The translations under genes were made by a program, and so were the position numbers. The notes under the pieces are model-generated. The model searched no databases. It saw only the letters and a program-made list of their open reading frames with translations, and was not told the DNA's origin. From a virus, in IMG/VR virus record IMGVR_UViG_3300017755_003154, positions 20,064-84,063 of that record: a stretch of 64,000 bases of DNA, one strand, 5' to 3'. Shown here one piece after another: positions 37,566-48,300 of the stretch; position 1 is the first letter of the stretch, and each line of letters starts with the position of its first letter.

Positions 37566-40500
37566 TAGTAACCATATCCTCCGCCACTGTTGCCGCCGCC
37601 GCTGTTGCCGCCGCCACTGCTACTGCTTGAACTACTGCTTGAACTTGTACTACTTGACATAGCACCTGTAGAACTTATAGAACCTGCTTCAGATGCAGAA
37701 CTAACAACACCTGTATTAATTGTTTCTTGACTTGATGTAATAACATTTCCAGTTGCTCTTAATCTACTTGCTGTAATAGCATCTATAATTTCAACATTTT
37801 CTACTGTTGCTGAACTAATAAAAATTTCGTTTGATTCTGATTTAATTTCGTATAAACTACCAAATGATTGACTTTGCTCATTAGGTACAATTACAATACT
37901 AACAATGTCCGGAGTCATTTGATTCATAATATAAGTTGATAATTCACTAAAGTAAAAACTTTCACCAAATTCCCAATTATCTAAATTAAAGTAAACATTG
38001 ATTGCTTCAATTATTCTTGACTTAATATCGTTATTATTTGTAACTACATCTGGATTAGTAACTACTTTAAATGTTGCTTGCAAACTAGTCTCCGCTGATG
38101 AACCAAACAATGGTTTATATTTTACTGGGTGATAAATTATTTCATCACTTATTGATTTAATCTTTTCTAATTCTGTGCCGTAAGTACGATACATTTCATC
38201 ACTGCTTGGTGGTAATGGTTCTGTAAGTCTATCGCCTGCTAAGAATTGTCTATAAGCAATATCATATGTACGTGTTAATAGATAAGAATCCATAATGTTA
38301 CTTGCGGCTGGGTCAATTCTTTGATTATAATCTGCACTATGCAAGTATCTAAATTTTAATCCAGAACGTCCTATATAACCTCTATACTCTTTAGTAATTT
38401 CTATGTTTTTCTTTGTACTGTCTAATTTATAAAATAATTCAGTATCCATTGTGAAGAAAACTTGTCCTGCTGTATACTGTGAATACGCACCAATAGCACC
38501 GGAGTTTGCTTTTACTTTAATTCCTTCAATATTATTATTAACGTACCTATAGTCCTCGACACCGTCACTTGTAGTATATTTCTTTTGGAAAATATATTTT
38601 GATTCAGGATTAACAGTTTCAGCAACAATGTCAATAAATCCTTGCGGATTATCAATAACACCATCATCGTCGGCATCAAAGAAACTTACTTCAATACGTT
38701 TACTATCAACATATCCTTCTGCATCTCTATATTCTTTTACAACTTCCCAATCGTAACTAACGTTAAATGGATTAGATACATCTGGTTTATTGTTGATATT
38801 TAAAACTTCAATTTTGTCTTTAATAATTTTACCAGTTTTGTTATCATAGATTTTATCTGTGCTATCATAGTAAAATTTAATTTCTTGATCACTCTCAAAA
38901 ACGTATCTCATCGTTCTGTATGTAATATCGTAACGCTCGCCATCTGTTTTAAAATACATGATCCAACTTGCATCTAAGTTTTGATTACTCGAGTCTCCAG
39001 TTTTACCTGTACTAAAATTACTTACACTATCAATGTTTGCTTCAGTAATGATTCTCCATTGGCGTGTTTCAACATCATAACGTAAACCGAAAGTATTTGT
39101 TGCAAACGCTTGATCAACTACTTGTGTTTTTACAGCATCTGTAATTATATTTGCTAATTTTGGTCTTATTTCTTGTAGTACTGCTCCAGTAGGAACATTA
39201 TCATTTAGTACAATTGGTCCTAGTCCTGTTGAACCTACTACTGTACCGTCACCGCTAACACTAATAACTTTGGTCCAAATATAATCAATTGCATTAGGAT
39301 GATCTGAAGAACCTGCCATTAATCCGTGTTCATTATTTTTCATAAAATGAAAACCTGTTGGTGCAACAAATTTTAAAAGTGTGCCTGCTTCAACAAATCT
39401 TAAATTGTTTGCTGTAAATGTACCAACTTTAAATGTTACTCCTACACCAGCACCAGCAGTTTCAGGTTGGGTTTTACTTATTAATCCTGTACTTCTATTA
39501 GTATCTTGTGTAGAACTTGTCCATTCAACCCCTAAATCTGATGCAAGAATTTTAGTAAAGTTTTCTAGATAGTAATTATATACTTTTTTATCACGTATAA
39601 TAGGTTCTACTGTATTTGTAATTGCTTGTTCAATATCAGTTGTAGTTACAAAATTAAAACTTGTTTTTAAATTTTTTGTTTCTTTATAAATTATACCGTC
39701 ATTGCCAAATAAATTTGTACTTGAATATTTTCCTGTTGAATCAATTAAATCAAAGTATCTACTAATGCCGCTTGCATTTCTATTAACAGTTTTTACTTTT
39801 ACAATTTCTTGACTTACTCCTAATGGAGCAACATTATAATCTTCAGCAGTTACCATTCTATTTTGTGTATAGAATGTTGATGGAGCATTTGCTTTTATAC
39901 TTTCGTTACTTTCACTTAAACTACTGTTTGAAATTGTATATTTTAATTGTAGTGTTAAATTAAGTGTTTCAGGTACACCAAATTCACTTAGATAAGGAAT
40001 AGCAATTTGTATACCTGTCATTTCACTTGGTTTAATTGTATAACGTTTATTTGCACTTGTACGATATACTACTTTAAATCTGCCTTGTGGTAAATTTCCA
40101 AATACACCGTCACTAAAAATTAAACTAATTCTATCTTGTACTCTTGTTAAAACAGAATATAAGTTTCTAATACTTTTATTAACACTATTGTAAATTACAT
40201 TGTTGCCTTCAACTGAATTTACTTTTGTCCAAAATTCATTTTCACGTCCTTGTTCATCTAATTTAAATAACCAAACATCTTTATCGTTAATATCAGTTGC
40301 ATCAATATCAACTTTTTGATTTGAACTAGGATTGTTAACACTAAATTGACCATCATCTAAAGAACCTTGTTTAAATGTTGCAAAAAATCCTGTGTTTGTA
40401 CTTGCAGGACCTTGTCCATCGTTTTTATATAGGCATGCAAAACTGTTACCAACTAGTGGAATTTCTTCTTCAAGTGCATTCTCAACAATGTCAGTACTTA

Positions 40501-41143
40501 CAACTTCAAACGGTAAACTTTGTCCTTCAATAGTTTTTGAAAATGAATATTTAGGAATATCAGTATTGATACCATTAAATCTATATTGTTCATGTGGTAT
40601 ACCATTTACTGTTGCTTTTTTAGTAGGCTTACCAAAAACTCCGTTTGCCGGTAAAGCGGCATTCATTACTTTAATAAATTGTTCATACCAATTAGAGTTG
40701 CTAGGATCGTTCCAAGTAATTTGTTGTCCTGATAAATTAAAACTGTTAGAATCAACAACATCTTGTGATGTAGATACTGATGTAATTTTTAGTAATCCCT
40801 CAGCGGCTTGATTACGCTTTGGATTATAAGAAAGCAAACGTGCTAAACGTAATACGCTTTCTCTACGTTCTGCTAATTCAAGAAAGTTTTCACGTGCATT
40901 AAGGTCTATACGGAATGAAATATTTTGACCTAAAAATGCAATAAGATCTATTAGTGCTAGGTATTCACTAGATTCAATATAATCATTAAAATCCTCAGGA
41001 TAATTAGTCCTTAGGTAGTTGATCATAGTTCTACGTAAATTATCAAAATCGTAACTTTGGAAATCAGCATTACGATAAGATTGGTATATACGCTTCCAAT
41101 CTTCTGCAACTAGCAGTCTATTTTGTCTGTCTGTGGATGACAT
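37565..41143 (-). CDS. gp6: Baseplate wedge subunit gp6
   Basis: 1,192 residues. The N-terminus (YDFDNLRRTMINYLRTNYPE, EYLALIDLIAFLGQ, NFLELAERRESVLRLARLL, YNPKRN) is the signature of T4-family gp6 (baseplate J-like), which forms the dimeric ring holding the wedges together around the hub. T4 gp6 is about 660 residues, so this one carries an insert or extension of about 500. It ends in a Ser run and GGGNSGGG repeats, a flexible low-complexity tail. Part of the late minus-strand operon with gp25 upstream, and it overlaps the giant structural gene by one base. A well-formed late promoter precedes it. Confidence 0.95.
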   Translation of the reverse strand: MSSTDRQNRLLVAEDWKRIYQSYRNADFQSYDFDNLRRTMINYLRTNYPEDFNDYIESSEYLALIDLIAFLGQNISFRIDLNARENFLELAERRESVLRLARLLSYNPKRNQAAEGLLKITSVSTSQDVVDSNSFNLSGQQITWNDPSNSNWYEQFIKVMNAALPANGVFGKPTKKATVNGIPHEQYRFNGINTDIPKYSFSKTIEGQSLPFEVVSTDIVENALEEEIPLVGNSFACLYKNDGQGPASTNTGFFATFKQGSLDDGQFSVNNPSSNQKVDIDATDINDKDVWLFKLDEQGRENEFWTKVNSVEGNNVIYNSVNKSIRNLYSVLTRVQDRISLIFSDGVFGNLPQGRFKVVYRTSANKRYTIKPSEMTGIQIAIPYLSEFGVPETLNLTLQLKYTISNSSLSESNESIKANAPSTFYTQNRMVTAEDYNVAPLGVSQEIVKVKTVNRNASGISRYFDLIDSTGKYSSTNLFGNDGIIYKETKNLKTSFNFVTTTDIEQAITNTVEPIIRDKKVYNYYLENFTKILASDLGVEWTSSTQDTNRSTGLISKTQPETAGAGVGVTFKVGTFTANNLRFVEAGTLLKFVAPTGFHFMKNNEHGLMAGSSDHPNAIDYIWTKVISVSGDGTVVGSTGLGPIVLNDNVPTGAVLQEIRPKLANIITDAVKTQVVDQAFATNTFGLRYDVETRQWRIITEANIDSVSNFSTGKTGDSSNQNLDASWIMYFKTDGERYDITYRTMRYVFESDQEIKFYYDSTDKIYDNKTGKIIKDKIEVLNINNKPDVSNPFNVSYDWEVVKEYRDAEGYVDSKRIEVSFFDADDDGVIDNPQGFIDIVAETVNPESKYIFQKKYTTSDGVEDYRYVNNNIEGIKVKANSGAIGAYSQYTAGQVFFTMDTELFYKLDSTKKNIEITKEYRGYIGRSGLKFRYLHSADYNQRIDPAASNIMDSYLLTRTYDIAYRQFLAGDRLTEPLPPSSDEMYRTYGTELEKIKSISDEIIYHPVKYKPLFGSSAETSLQATFKVVTNPDVVTNNNDIKSRIIEAINVYFNLDNWEFGESFYFSELSTYIMNQMTPDIVSIVIVPNEQSQSFGSLYEIKSESNEIFISSATVENVEIIDAITASRLRATGNVITSSQETINTGVVSSASEAGSISSTGAMSSSTSSSSSSSSSSGGGNSGGGNSGGGYGY

Positions 41144-41168
41144 ATCACATTCCTTATTTGTTCATATG

Positions 41169-41199
41169 TATTTATTTGTTTAAGAAAAGTGCGTATATA
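41169..41199 (-). promoter_or_regulatory. Late promoter with upstream element before gp6
   Basis: Minus-strand AATAAATA (41,176-41,169) lies 26 bases before the gp6 ATG in a true intergenic gap. Just upstream are TATATACG and ACTTTTCTTAA, nearly the same words as before the late promoter at 63,637-63,664, which suggests an extended late promoter beyond the TAAATA core. Confidence 0.7.
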
Positions 41200-41201
41200 A
41201 T

Positions 41202-41648
41202 TTATGCTGTAAGACCCGCATCTTCATCAAAGTCCAATCTAAGTTTTTCTGAGATATTATACGGCAAGTATGTAAGTTCCATTTCAATTTGAATGCCACT
41301 TTCATAACTTGTTACTCTAATATTTTCTGCTTGTACACGTGGATCATAGTTACAAATAGTTGTAACATTTGCGGCTATTGCTTCTTTCAAATCATCAGTG
41401 AATGGTTCAAACAATGCGTCCCAAATAATAGTTCCAAATGCTGGATTATGTAGTTTTTCTCCTTGGCGTATATGAAAATGATTAAGTAAATCTTGTTTAA
41501 TTAAAGCAAGATCATATAACGTACTACTTGTATTCTCAGGATTAACTGTAGATAAACCTCTATAAGCCCTGCTTGTTACAACAGGCTTTTGCTCTTGCGT
41601 TGGTTTAATTGCAATTCTATCATATAGATTTTTTTCTAAAGTACTCAT
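41202..41648 (-). CDS. gp25: Baseplate wedge subunit gp25
   Basis: 148 residues. LYDLALIKQDLLNHFHIRQG followed by NPAFGTIIWDALFEP and the EIELTYLPYN-type ending (MELTYLPYNISEKL) match the gp25 / GPW_gp25 family of contractile injection systems (T4 gp25 132 residues). In T4, gp25 binds the gp6-gp7 core bundle and nucleates sheath polymerisation. The family shares a lysozyme-like name in databases but no lytic role. It sits between the PAAR gene and gp6, the usual grouping in marine T4-like phages. Confidence 0.95.
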   Translation of the reverse strand: MSTLEKNLYDRIAIKPTQEQKPVVTSRAYRGLSTVNPENTSSTLYDLALIKQDLLNHFHIRQGEKLHNPAFGTIIWDALFEPFTDDLKEAIAANVTTICNYDPRVQAENIRVTSYESGIQIEMELTYLPYNISEKLRLDFDEDAGLTA

Positions 41649-41656
41649 ATTGATAT

Positions 41657-41956
41657 TTATGTCCCTACGTTTACAAAGGATGCGCCACTGGTTATTGTAC
41701 CTGCATCACAACCATCGTCGACCCTACCTACTAAAATGCCACAAACTTTTACTACTGCACTTGATCCGTTTATATATTCTACATGGCTAGGACATAAAGG
41801 TGGATTATGAGTATGTGATACTGTTGGATCACCTAATCTAGCAACGTATTTCCCTTGGACTTTTACAAATGTTTGTCCTGGTGCATCTAGTGTAGTTGTG
41901 CTTGTACAACCGTGACCTGTATCTACTGTATCTGTTTCTCTTGCTATTAATGGCAT
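41657..41956 (-). CDS. PAAR-domain spike tip (gp5.4-like)
   Basis: 99 residues from ATG 41,956. An upstream in-frame start at 42,034 would lie inside the hydrolase gene, and the TAATG junction supports the shorter form. TGHGCTSTTTL, VKVQGKYVARLGDP, THNPPLCPSH and CGILVGRVDDGCDAG follow the PAAR fold with paired hairpins and His/Cys residues (H16-type, HTH, CPSH) for a metal at the apex. In T4 the corresponding gp5.4 (97 residues) sharpens the gp5 needle for membrane puncture. Directly downstream of the hydrolase and gp5 genes, as expected for a spike assembly unit. Confidence 0.85.
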   Translation of the reverse strand: MPLIARETDTVDTGHGCTSTTTLDAPGQTFVKVQGKYVARLGDPTVSHTHNPPLCPSHVEYINGSSAVVKVCGILVGRVDDGCDAGTITSGASFVNVGT

Positions 41957-42723
41957 TATGTTGTTGAATCCGTTCCTGCTGTTGCTGGTGCTGTACCATC
42001 GATAGCAATATCTGCGTTTGACGGTAAACTCCAATTTCTTTTTATACTTTTTACATATTGACTATTGCTGTTAAATTTATAATTAGAAACTTTAGCATTA
42101 TTACCTTGGTTTCCGCCTAATACTTTAATAACTCCATTTGATGTAATTTCTTGTACGAAACCAATATGGCCTCCTGAACGTTTTTTTGATTTAAAAATTA
42201 TAACGTCCCATTTCCTAATATTTGCTGTATCTCTCCAGTCAACTTCACTTCCCCAATTATACCAACCTTGACTGCTCATTGTTTGAAGCGTAGGAATACC
42301 TGCTGTATATAATGACCAACTCACAAAAGCCGCACACCAAGCATATGCCATAGAACTACTATCTCTTGTATAACTGTTGCCACATACTTTATAACATTCT
42401 AATATTCTTGGATTACCTTCTTTACCGCGTTCTCTCCAATCCTGAGTTAGTACGTTTGTTAAAACTGCATCTAGTTTTTCCCAGCCCGGACCTTCTGGTA
42501 GTGGACCAGGTGTAATATTTGGATCTAATGGAGGCAAATTAGATGTATTTACATATCCTCCATTACCTGCTTGTTGTCCTGGACCTGATCTTGGATAGTC
42601 ACCTTCTAAATCAAATTGTCCATCTGGAAATCTATTTGATTCTATTGTTTCATTCCAATCTGTATTGTCTGCAATTTCTGCTGGATTAACTGTAGGTGTA
42701 AGTGGAATAATTATCTGTCCCAT
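41956..42723 (-). CDS. CHAP/NlpC-type peptidoglycan hydrolase
   Basis: 255 residues. After a Pro/Gly-rich N-terminal 80 residues comes a cysteine-peptidase-like domain of the TIGR02594/CHAP kind: AYAWCAAFVSWSLYTAG (candidate nucleophile C130), KWDVIIFK, and GGHIGFVQE (candidate H186), then VLGGNQGN. This arrangement is used to cleave peptide bonds in bacterial cell walls. It is located between gp5 and the PAAR tip with overlapping junctions on both sides, so it is more likely a virion-borne hydrolase helping the tail through the wall than a holin-dependent endolysin. No signal peptide. Confidence 0.75.
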   Translation of the reverse strand: MGQIIIPLTPTVNPAEIADNTDWNETIESNRFPDGQFDLEGDYPRSGPGQQAGNGGYVNTSNLPPLDPNITPGPLPEGPGWEKLDAVLTNVLTQDWRERGKEGNPRILECYKVCGNSYTRDSSSMAYAWCAAFVSWSLYTAGIPTLQTMSSQGWYNWGSEVDWRDTANIRKWDVIIFKSKKRSGGHIGFVQEITSNGVIKVLGGNQGNNAKVSNYKFNSNSQYVKSIKRNWSLPSNADIAIDGTAPATAGTDSTT

Positions 42724-45335
42724 TATACTACTCCTGAATTCCTTGGATCATTTTGATCAATACCTGCTACAATATTTCTTTTGTTCGGATCTCTAATCCA
42801 GTCTGGATCATACTTTCCGTTTGTTAAAAGTTTTGCTTGTAAATAACCTTGGTCTTTAGGATATCCTAATTCATATCCTCTTTCAGTTCCTGCAATAGCA
42901 TATCTAAAATTACCAAGAGTTCCTCTACCAAAATCTTTATAACGTTCTTTTAAATATGCCGCTGTAACAGCAACCGATTTAGCAACATCAGTAATTAAAA
43001 TAGTAGGATCATCTACAATTTCTACACCGAATGGATTTATTGCTTCATCAACTAATTCTTCTTTTATTAGTCCTGCCGCTTTACCATATCGTTGATAGTT
43101 TGCTTTACCTGTCAACTGGATTAATCCGCGACCGATGTACTTACCTCCGTCACCTGCTCTTGTGTTACCCATGCCTGGTCCAATTTTACTTGTGTAACCA
43201 TAAACAAGTTCAAAGAACGTTGCTTTATCTTTTTTAATTTCTGTAAGTTCTCCATCACTAACTGTTCTTGCATTACTAAAGATTGAACGTATGCGCTCAT
43301 TGCTAGTACCGCTGTAACTTCTTTCAGTTGTTAATTTTAATCCGGATTCTGTTTCTGCTGTTGCAATAGCCGAATAAACTTGTTCTTCTGTAAATCCTTC
43401 AGCAAATAATGCTTTTGCAAATAATCTTGATATTTCTTGTTTGCTAACTTTTACTGGCTCAGGATCTGGTTGAATAGTCGCCGCCGCTATAGGATCAAAT
43501 CTTGCACTACCTTCTGGAGCCCCGCTTGTATTATATGCATTAGGCTGACTACCACTACCTATTACATAACCGCCTGGTGTTCTATTAAATGTATCAGGAG
43601 TACTAGGTGGATATGTTTCTGGAGGATCAACCCCTGCTCTAGTTAAGTCTGGTGTGTATTTCAATGGATCATAATGTTCATGCTCAAACCACGGTTCGTG
43701 TTGTGGAACACGACTTGCTTTAAGTGCAATTTCTGGTGGTGTAGGATCTACAATAAAAGGTGCTGGAGGTATAACTGCCGCCCTTGGATCGTCTGGTACT
43801 AACGGTACAATTTGTTGGATATCGATATCGTTACCATCTGAGTACATTAACATGTTTGTTCCAGCATGTGTTGAAAGTTGATTATCTGTTCTAATTTTAA
43901 GATTAGCAACACTTTTAATATCTAGTGTGTTGCCTGATTTAATTGTTGTTTTTAATTTGCTTGTTTGATGTATTTCTGCACCAGTGTTTGTATAACTACT
44001 TCCTAACGCTTTCATGTGGTAGTCACCGTCTGTAGTAATTTTAACTTCGTTGTGTCCTTCAATACCAATACCTGTTGTACTACCTAATGACAGTTGATCG
44101 CCTGACGAAATATTTTGTTTTTCTACAGCAACCATCATACCGTTCTGATTTGCATATAAAATTAAATCTTCGTTAGTATTAATATTAATGTCTTTACCAC
44201 TGTTTAAACTAAATTGTGTACCTGTAATCATACTAGTACTATCATGTGAACTTGTTCTAATTTTGTTAGCAACTGCATTAATATCTTGACCCGCAGTTAA
44301 ATTAATATCTCTATCTGCTGTAAAGTTTAAATCTTGTTGAGAGTGAACACTTATACTATCTGTACCATAGATATCAATTTTACCATTACTAGTCATTTCA
44401 ATCCAAGCAGTTCCCCTAGAATTTGCAATGTAAATTAAATCTTCTGAATTGTGCATTAATATTTGATGACCTGTTCTCGTACGCATACGAAATAATTCAT
44501 TGTGAGGTCTAGTAACATCTCCGCCTTCTTCTTGTGCTTCAATGTTTGCATATTCCATTGCTGTATCTTTAGGATGCCCTTTTCTCAAAAATTTGTCATC
44601 ACCGTCGTCCATAACAAAACTTGAACCACCTAATCTACTCTTTGGATAATTTAACTTGTTTCCTGTAAATCCTATGTCTGCTTTTGGAGCACCTTCTCTC
44701 TTATCTAATGGTCCTGGAGTACTCCAACCAAAAACTGCACTGGGCAACTCGCGCCTTGCACTAGAACTTGTAAGACCTCTTGTTTCATCATCGCTTAATC
44801 CTGCAACAATATAATTTTTAAGTAAATCTAAATGTGTAGGTTTTCTATGTGTAGTTGGTTCTGTTGTTGGATCTGTAGTTGTAAGTTTATTATATTCTAC
44901 TGCTGGTGCTTTTTTGTTGAAATCTTTTAGTAATGCAGTTGATGCATATCCTGGAGTCATAAAGTTCATAAATTCGTCTTGTACACACCCAATCCAGTAA
45001 CACTTACTAGTATTACCTTCAACAAAAATTACAAGCACTCTTGTACCTACGTCTGGTGGCACAGCCCAAAAGCCATAACTTTGCTGACTGTTTCTATATC
45101 CTTCATTTTTACTATTTCCGCCTACAGGTGTAACACCATAAAATGGACTAAGATAACTTGCTTCAAATACTTGTCCTGAGCGTTCAGGTTGGTTACCAGA
45201 GCCAGTTGACTTTAATAGTTCAACTTGCAATGTACCCATATATTTGGTATCTAAATTGTTTACAATAACTGCTTCAAACGGACCAGTCTGGCTAGTACTT
45301 TTAGGTTTGGATCTACGAATATCTTCATATGCCAT
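42723..45335 (-). CDS. gp5: gp5-like baseplate spike with C-terminal GH19-like lysozyme domain
   Basis: 870 residues. Residues 1-130 form an OB-fold-like N-terminus (PFEAVIVNNLDTKYMGTLQV ... GTRVLVIFVEG ... YWIGCVQDEF) as in gp5/VgrG proteins. Residues about 270-500 carry the triple beta-helix type repeats (DINLTAGQDINAV, KIDIYGTDSI). A Pro-rich linker leads to a C-terminal domain (about 635-840) with AIATAETESGL, GGKYIGRGLIQLTGKANYQR and PFGVEIVDDP, the GH19 chitinase/lysozyme signature. T4 gp5 instead has its lysozyme between OB fold and needle, so the enzyme has been swapped in family and moved to the end. It would pierce the outer membrane and digest peptidoglycan. Confidence 0.85.
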   Translation of the reverse strand: MAYEDIRRSKPKSTSQTGPFEAVIVNNLDTKYMGTLQVELLKSTGSGNQPERSGQVFEASYLSPFYGVTPVGGNSKNEGYRNSQQSYGFWAVPPDVGTRVLVIFVEGNTSKCYWIGCVQDEFMNFMTPGYASTALLKDFNKKAPAVEYNKLTTTDPTTEPTTHRKPTHLDLLKNYIVAGLSDDETRGLTSSSARRELPSAVFGWSTPGPLDKREGAPKADIGFTGNKLNYPKSRLGGSSFVMDDGDDKFLRKGHPKDTAMEYANIEAQEEGGDVTRPHNELFRMRTRTGHQILMHNSEDLIYIANSRGTAWIEMTSNGKIDIYGTDSISVHSQQDLNFTADRDINLTAGQDINAVANKIRTSSHDSTSMITGTQFSLNSGKDININTNEDLILYANQNGMMVAVEKQNISSGDQLSLGSTTGIGIEGHNEVKITTDGDYHMKALGSSYTNTGAEIHQTSKLKTTIKSGNTLDIKSVANLKIRTDNQLSTHAGTNMLMYSDGNDIDIQQIVPLVPDDPRAAVIPPAPFIVDPTPPEIALKASRVPQHEPWFEHEHYDPLKYTPDLTRAGVDPPETYPPSTPDTFNRTPGGYVIGSGSQPNAYNTSGAPEGSARFDPIAAATIQPDPEPVKVSKQEISRLFAKALFAEGFTEEQVYSAIATAETESGLKLTTERSYSGTSNERIRSIFSNARTVSDGELTEIKKDKATFFELVYGYTSKIGPGMGNTRAGDGGKYIGRGLIQLTGKANYQRYGKAAGLIKEELVDEAINPFGVEIVDDPTILITDVAKSVAVTAAYLKERYKDFGRGTLGNFRYAIAGTERGYELGYPKDQGYLQAKLLTNGKYDPDWIRDPNKRNIVAGIDQNDPRNSGVV

Positions 45336-45336
45336 A

Positions 45337-48300
45337 TTATGTTGGTCCTATATTTTTTAAATCTCTATTCAACTTTGCTAACTTAGTTGCATTTGCTGTT
45401 GCTACTGCTTCTAAATTATTTGGTATTTGCATTGCAACTGTAGGTGCTGTATTAGCAAGTTTTTGTAAACCAGGAACGTTACCTACTGTGTCTGTCAATG
45501 TTGTTCCAAACTTTCCTAAAACATCGCTCCCATTTAAATTTACCTGACTTAGTGTGTTACCGGCAAAGGATGTGGCGGCATTTTTTAAATTGTTAAATTC
45601 TGCTCCAATTTTTCCTAGGTCAGCAACCCCAATTTGTTCTTGTATTAATTTTAGTGATGTACCTATTCTGCCAAATGCATCTAGTGCTGGTAATCCTAAT
45701 GACTGTGCTTGCGATGAAACAAGTTCATTTAATCCTTCGTATCCAGGTAATAGTAACTCAATTTCTTTTTTATATGCCGCTAAATTTTCAGTAGCACCAG
45801 TTGTAATTGCCGCATCAGATACTCTCTTAGCATAGTCAACTGCTTTCTCATTCATTGACTCGCTGGCTTTTGTAGTTTCAATAAACGCTCCAAGATTTTG
45901 TGTTTGGGCTTGTTGTGTTTGCGCTCTCACTCTTGTCATTTGTAAAACCGTAGTATACATATTGTTGTTAATTAAATGATTAACTTGATTAACTCTGTAT
46001 AATCCGCTAAAAGTATCTACAATAATTAATTCTTCTGGAAATATATATTTCCCTTTATCAGGATCAAAATCAATCGGAGTTCTAAATAAAACATTAATAT
46101 GCAATTCACCGTTAGCATAATTTGCATGTCCGTCTTGGGTCATATTAATATATGATGTTTCTTTAGCATGATAATTTCCAACACCGTTGTCTGAAAGATA
46201 AAATGGATCTCCCATAATAGTCATATTAACTTTTACCATATCAACTAAAGAATTCATAAGTCTATCATTAAACATTCTAGCAATACCAATTTCAGAATTA
46301 TCAAAACCTGATCCGCCTGCATTACCTGAATTAGTGTTTACTATTTCTGATTGTTTAGCCGCGCCTTCTCCTGTTCCTAATCCGTTTTCGCCAGCATTAG
46401 TTTTATAATTAGGTTCTGGTGCTCCTGTAGTCTGCGTACCTGCCGCTCCTGTAGTTTGGGCCGCAGTTGATGATCCTCTATCTGCTGTGATTGGATAAAT
46501 GAAACTTTTATTATATGCAATTTCAAATTCTAGTATATCTTTATTTTTTCCTGTATAGATATAATTGTACTCTTTTGCCGCTTGTGCTTTGAGTTCTGGA
46601 ACTCCTTTACTTGCGGCAGTGGGTGCTGAAAAAACACTGTGATGAACATAATAAGGAACAATTCTATAAGTGTATACTGATGGTACTTTTCCTGTTTTTG
46701 CTATTTCACTATTAGTAGGTACTGTATAAACATCAGTTTCTACTCTATACCATTTAATATATCCAAATGGATCTTTAACATCTTTTAACTGTTCAGCAAG
46801 TTCGCGCCCATACATGCTTGTAATTAAAACTTCTTCAATTATTTCTTGCAGTCTTGTACCTGCACTAAATTTATATGTTCTAATTTCTCCGTTTAATTTC
46901 ATATTTGATCCTGCACGAGCAAATATAGGATACTTTGCTTGGAAGGCTTCATTTTTCTTTTTTAATTCTTCGTTGTCTTTTGCAATTTGTTCATTTTGTG
47001 CTGTAACCGCTTGTTTTTTAGCAACTAGTGCATCTATTCCTCCTGGTCCAACTACGTTCTTTGGCTCAGGCATTGGCTGTGCTCCGCCTTCAAAAGGACT
47101 GTCAAGCATTTTTGAAGCGCCAATTTCGTTTTGACTAAAAGAACTTGCCGCATATTTTTTCATCATGTCATCTAAACGTCCTGCATTTTTAACATTGCCA
47201 GACATTGTTGCAAGATACTCGTCAAAATTTTCAGGTACAGGTTCTTCACTTCCGCCTATACTCTTCCAATATGCTTCTAAAATTTTTGGACTAGTTACAT
47301 GCTCTTGAGTTTCGTCAATAAATCCTTCATCTGGTCCATAACCCATTGGATTTACTGTAGCAGAATTATTTGTTTCTGCATTTGCTGTAGGACTAAATGT
47401 AGATGCACCTTCTTTTGGAAAAATAATTACAAACTGATCTGCAACATTTACTTGGTCTGCTTGTTGCATTTCTAATAATCTGTTATTCATAATTCCTGTT
47501 ACACTTTTTCCGCCTGTTTGTAAAATTTCTCTTACAGTCCGTCCTGTAATTGCTACGTCTGTTTTAATTTGTTGCACACTATCACGCAATGCACGTTCAT
47601 TCCATGCAATCGCTTCAACTTGATATGTTGATCCACCTTCATTTACTGAAAACTGTGAAGTTGTAAGTGAAATAGGAATAAGTCTTCTTGCATATGGTAC
47701 ATCAACTTGTGTTCCGTCAACTGTCCAACCTTTAAAATCAAGTTGTAAACAAAAACATGCAGTTGTATAGTCTTGGAATCCGGCTTTTGCCGCGGCAACA
47801 CTTAATGCCTGATAAAATAATCCCATGCTATAAGGTTCTAGTACATCAAATGTAATTTTTGTTGCATTACTGTTTGTTCCATAGGATAAACTTGGAGTTA
47901 TGTTTGCTCCAATATCTAAATTGTCAATAAAAAATTCTACATTATTACCTAATGCAATTTCTACTTGTGTTTTTTTCTTTTTTGATCCTGCACCGCCGCC
48001 ACTTTGGCAAACAATATTATCTAGTCCAGTTTTCCTATATGTATTATCAGGATCACTTATTTGTTTATGGCTTAATGCCGCAAGTGTAATAATACAATTC
48101 ATACTTGCAAAATTTTCTAGTTCATTAGGCCACGGAGGTTGTGATTCTCCTGGTACCAAGTGTCCTGCTTTTGTTGTAAATCCTATTGGGCCTGGCTTTG
48201 CATCTAAGTTGCTTTTGAATTCTTTTGGATGCATTGAAGCAAACAAACTTCCGTCTTTTGCAGAATTTGTAAAACCTTCAATTTTTCCTAAAGCGTCATC

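Noticed and set aside
41654-41661. CATAAATA just upstream of gp25 as a late promoter
   Set aside because: Only six bases from the gp25 ATG, so transcription would begin inside the gene. It coincides with the stop of the PAAR gene.
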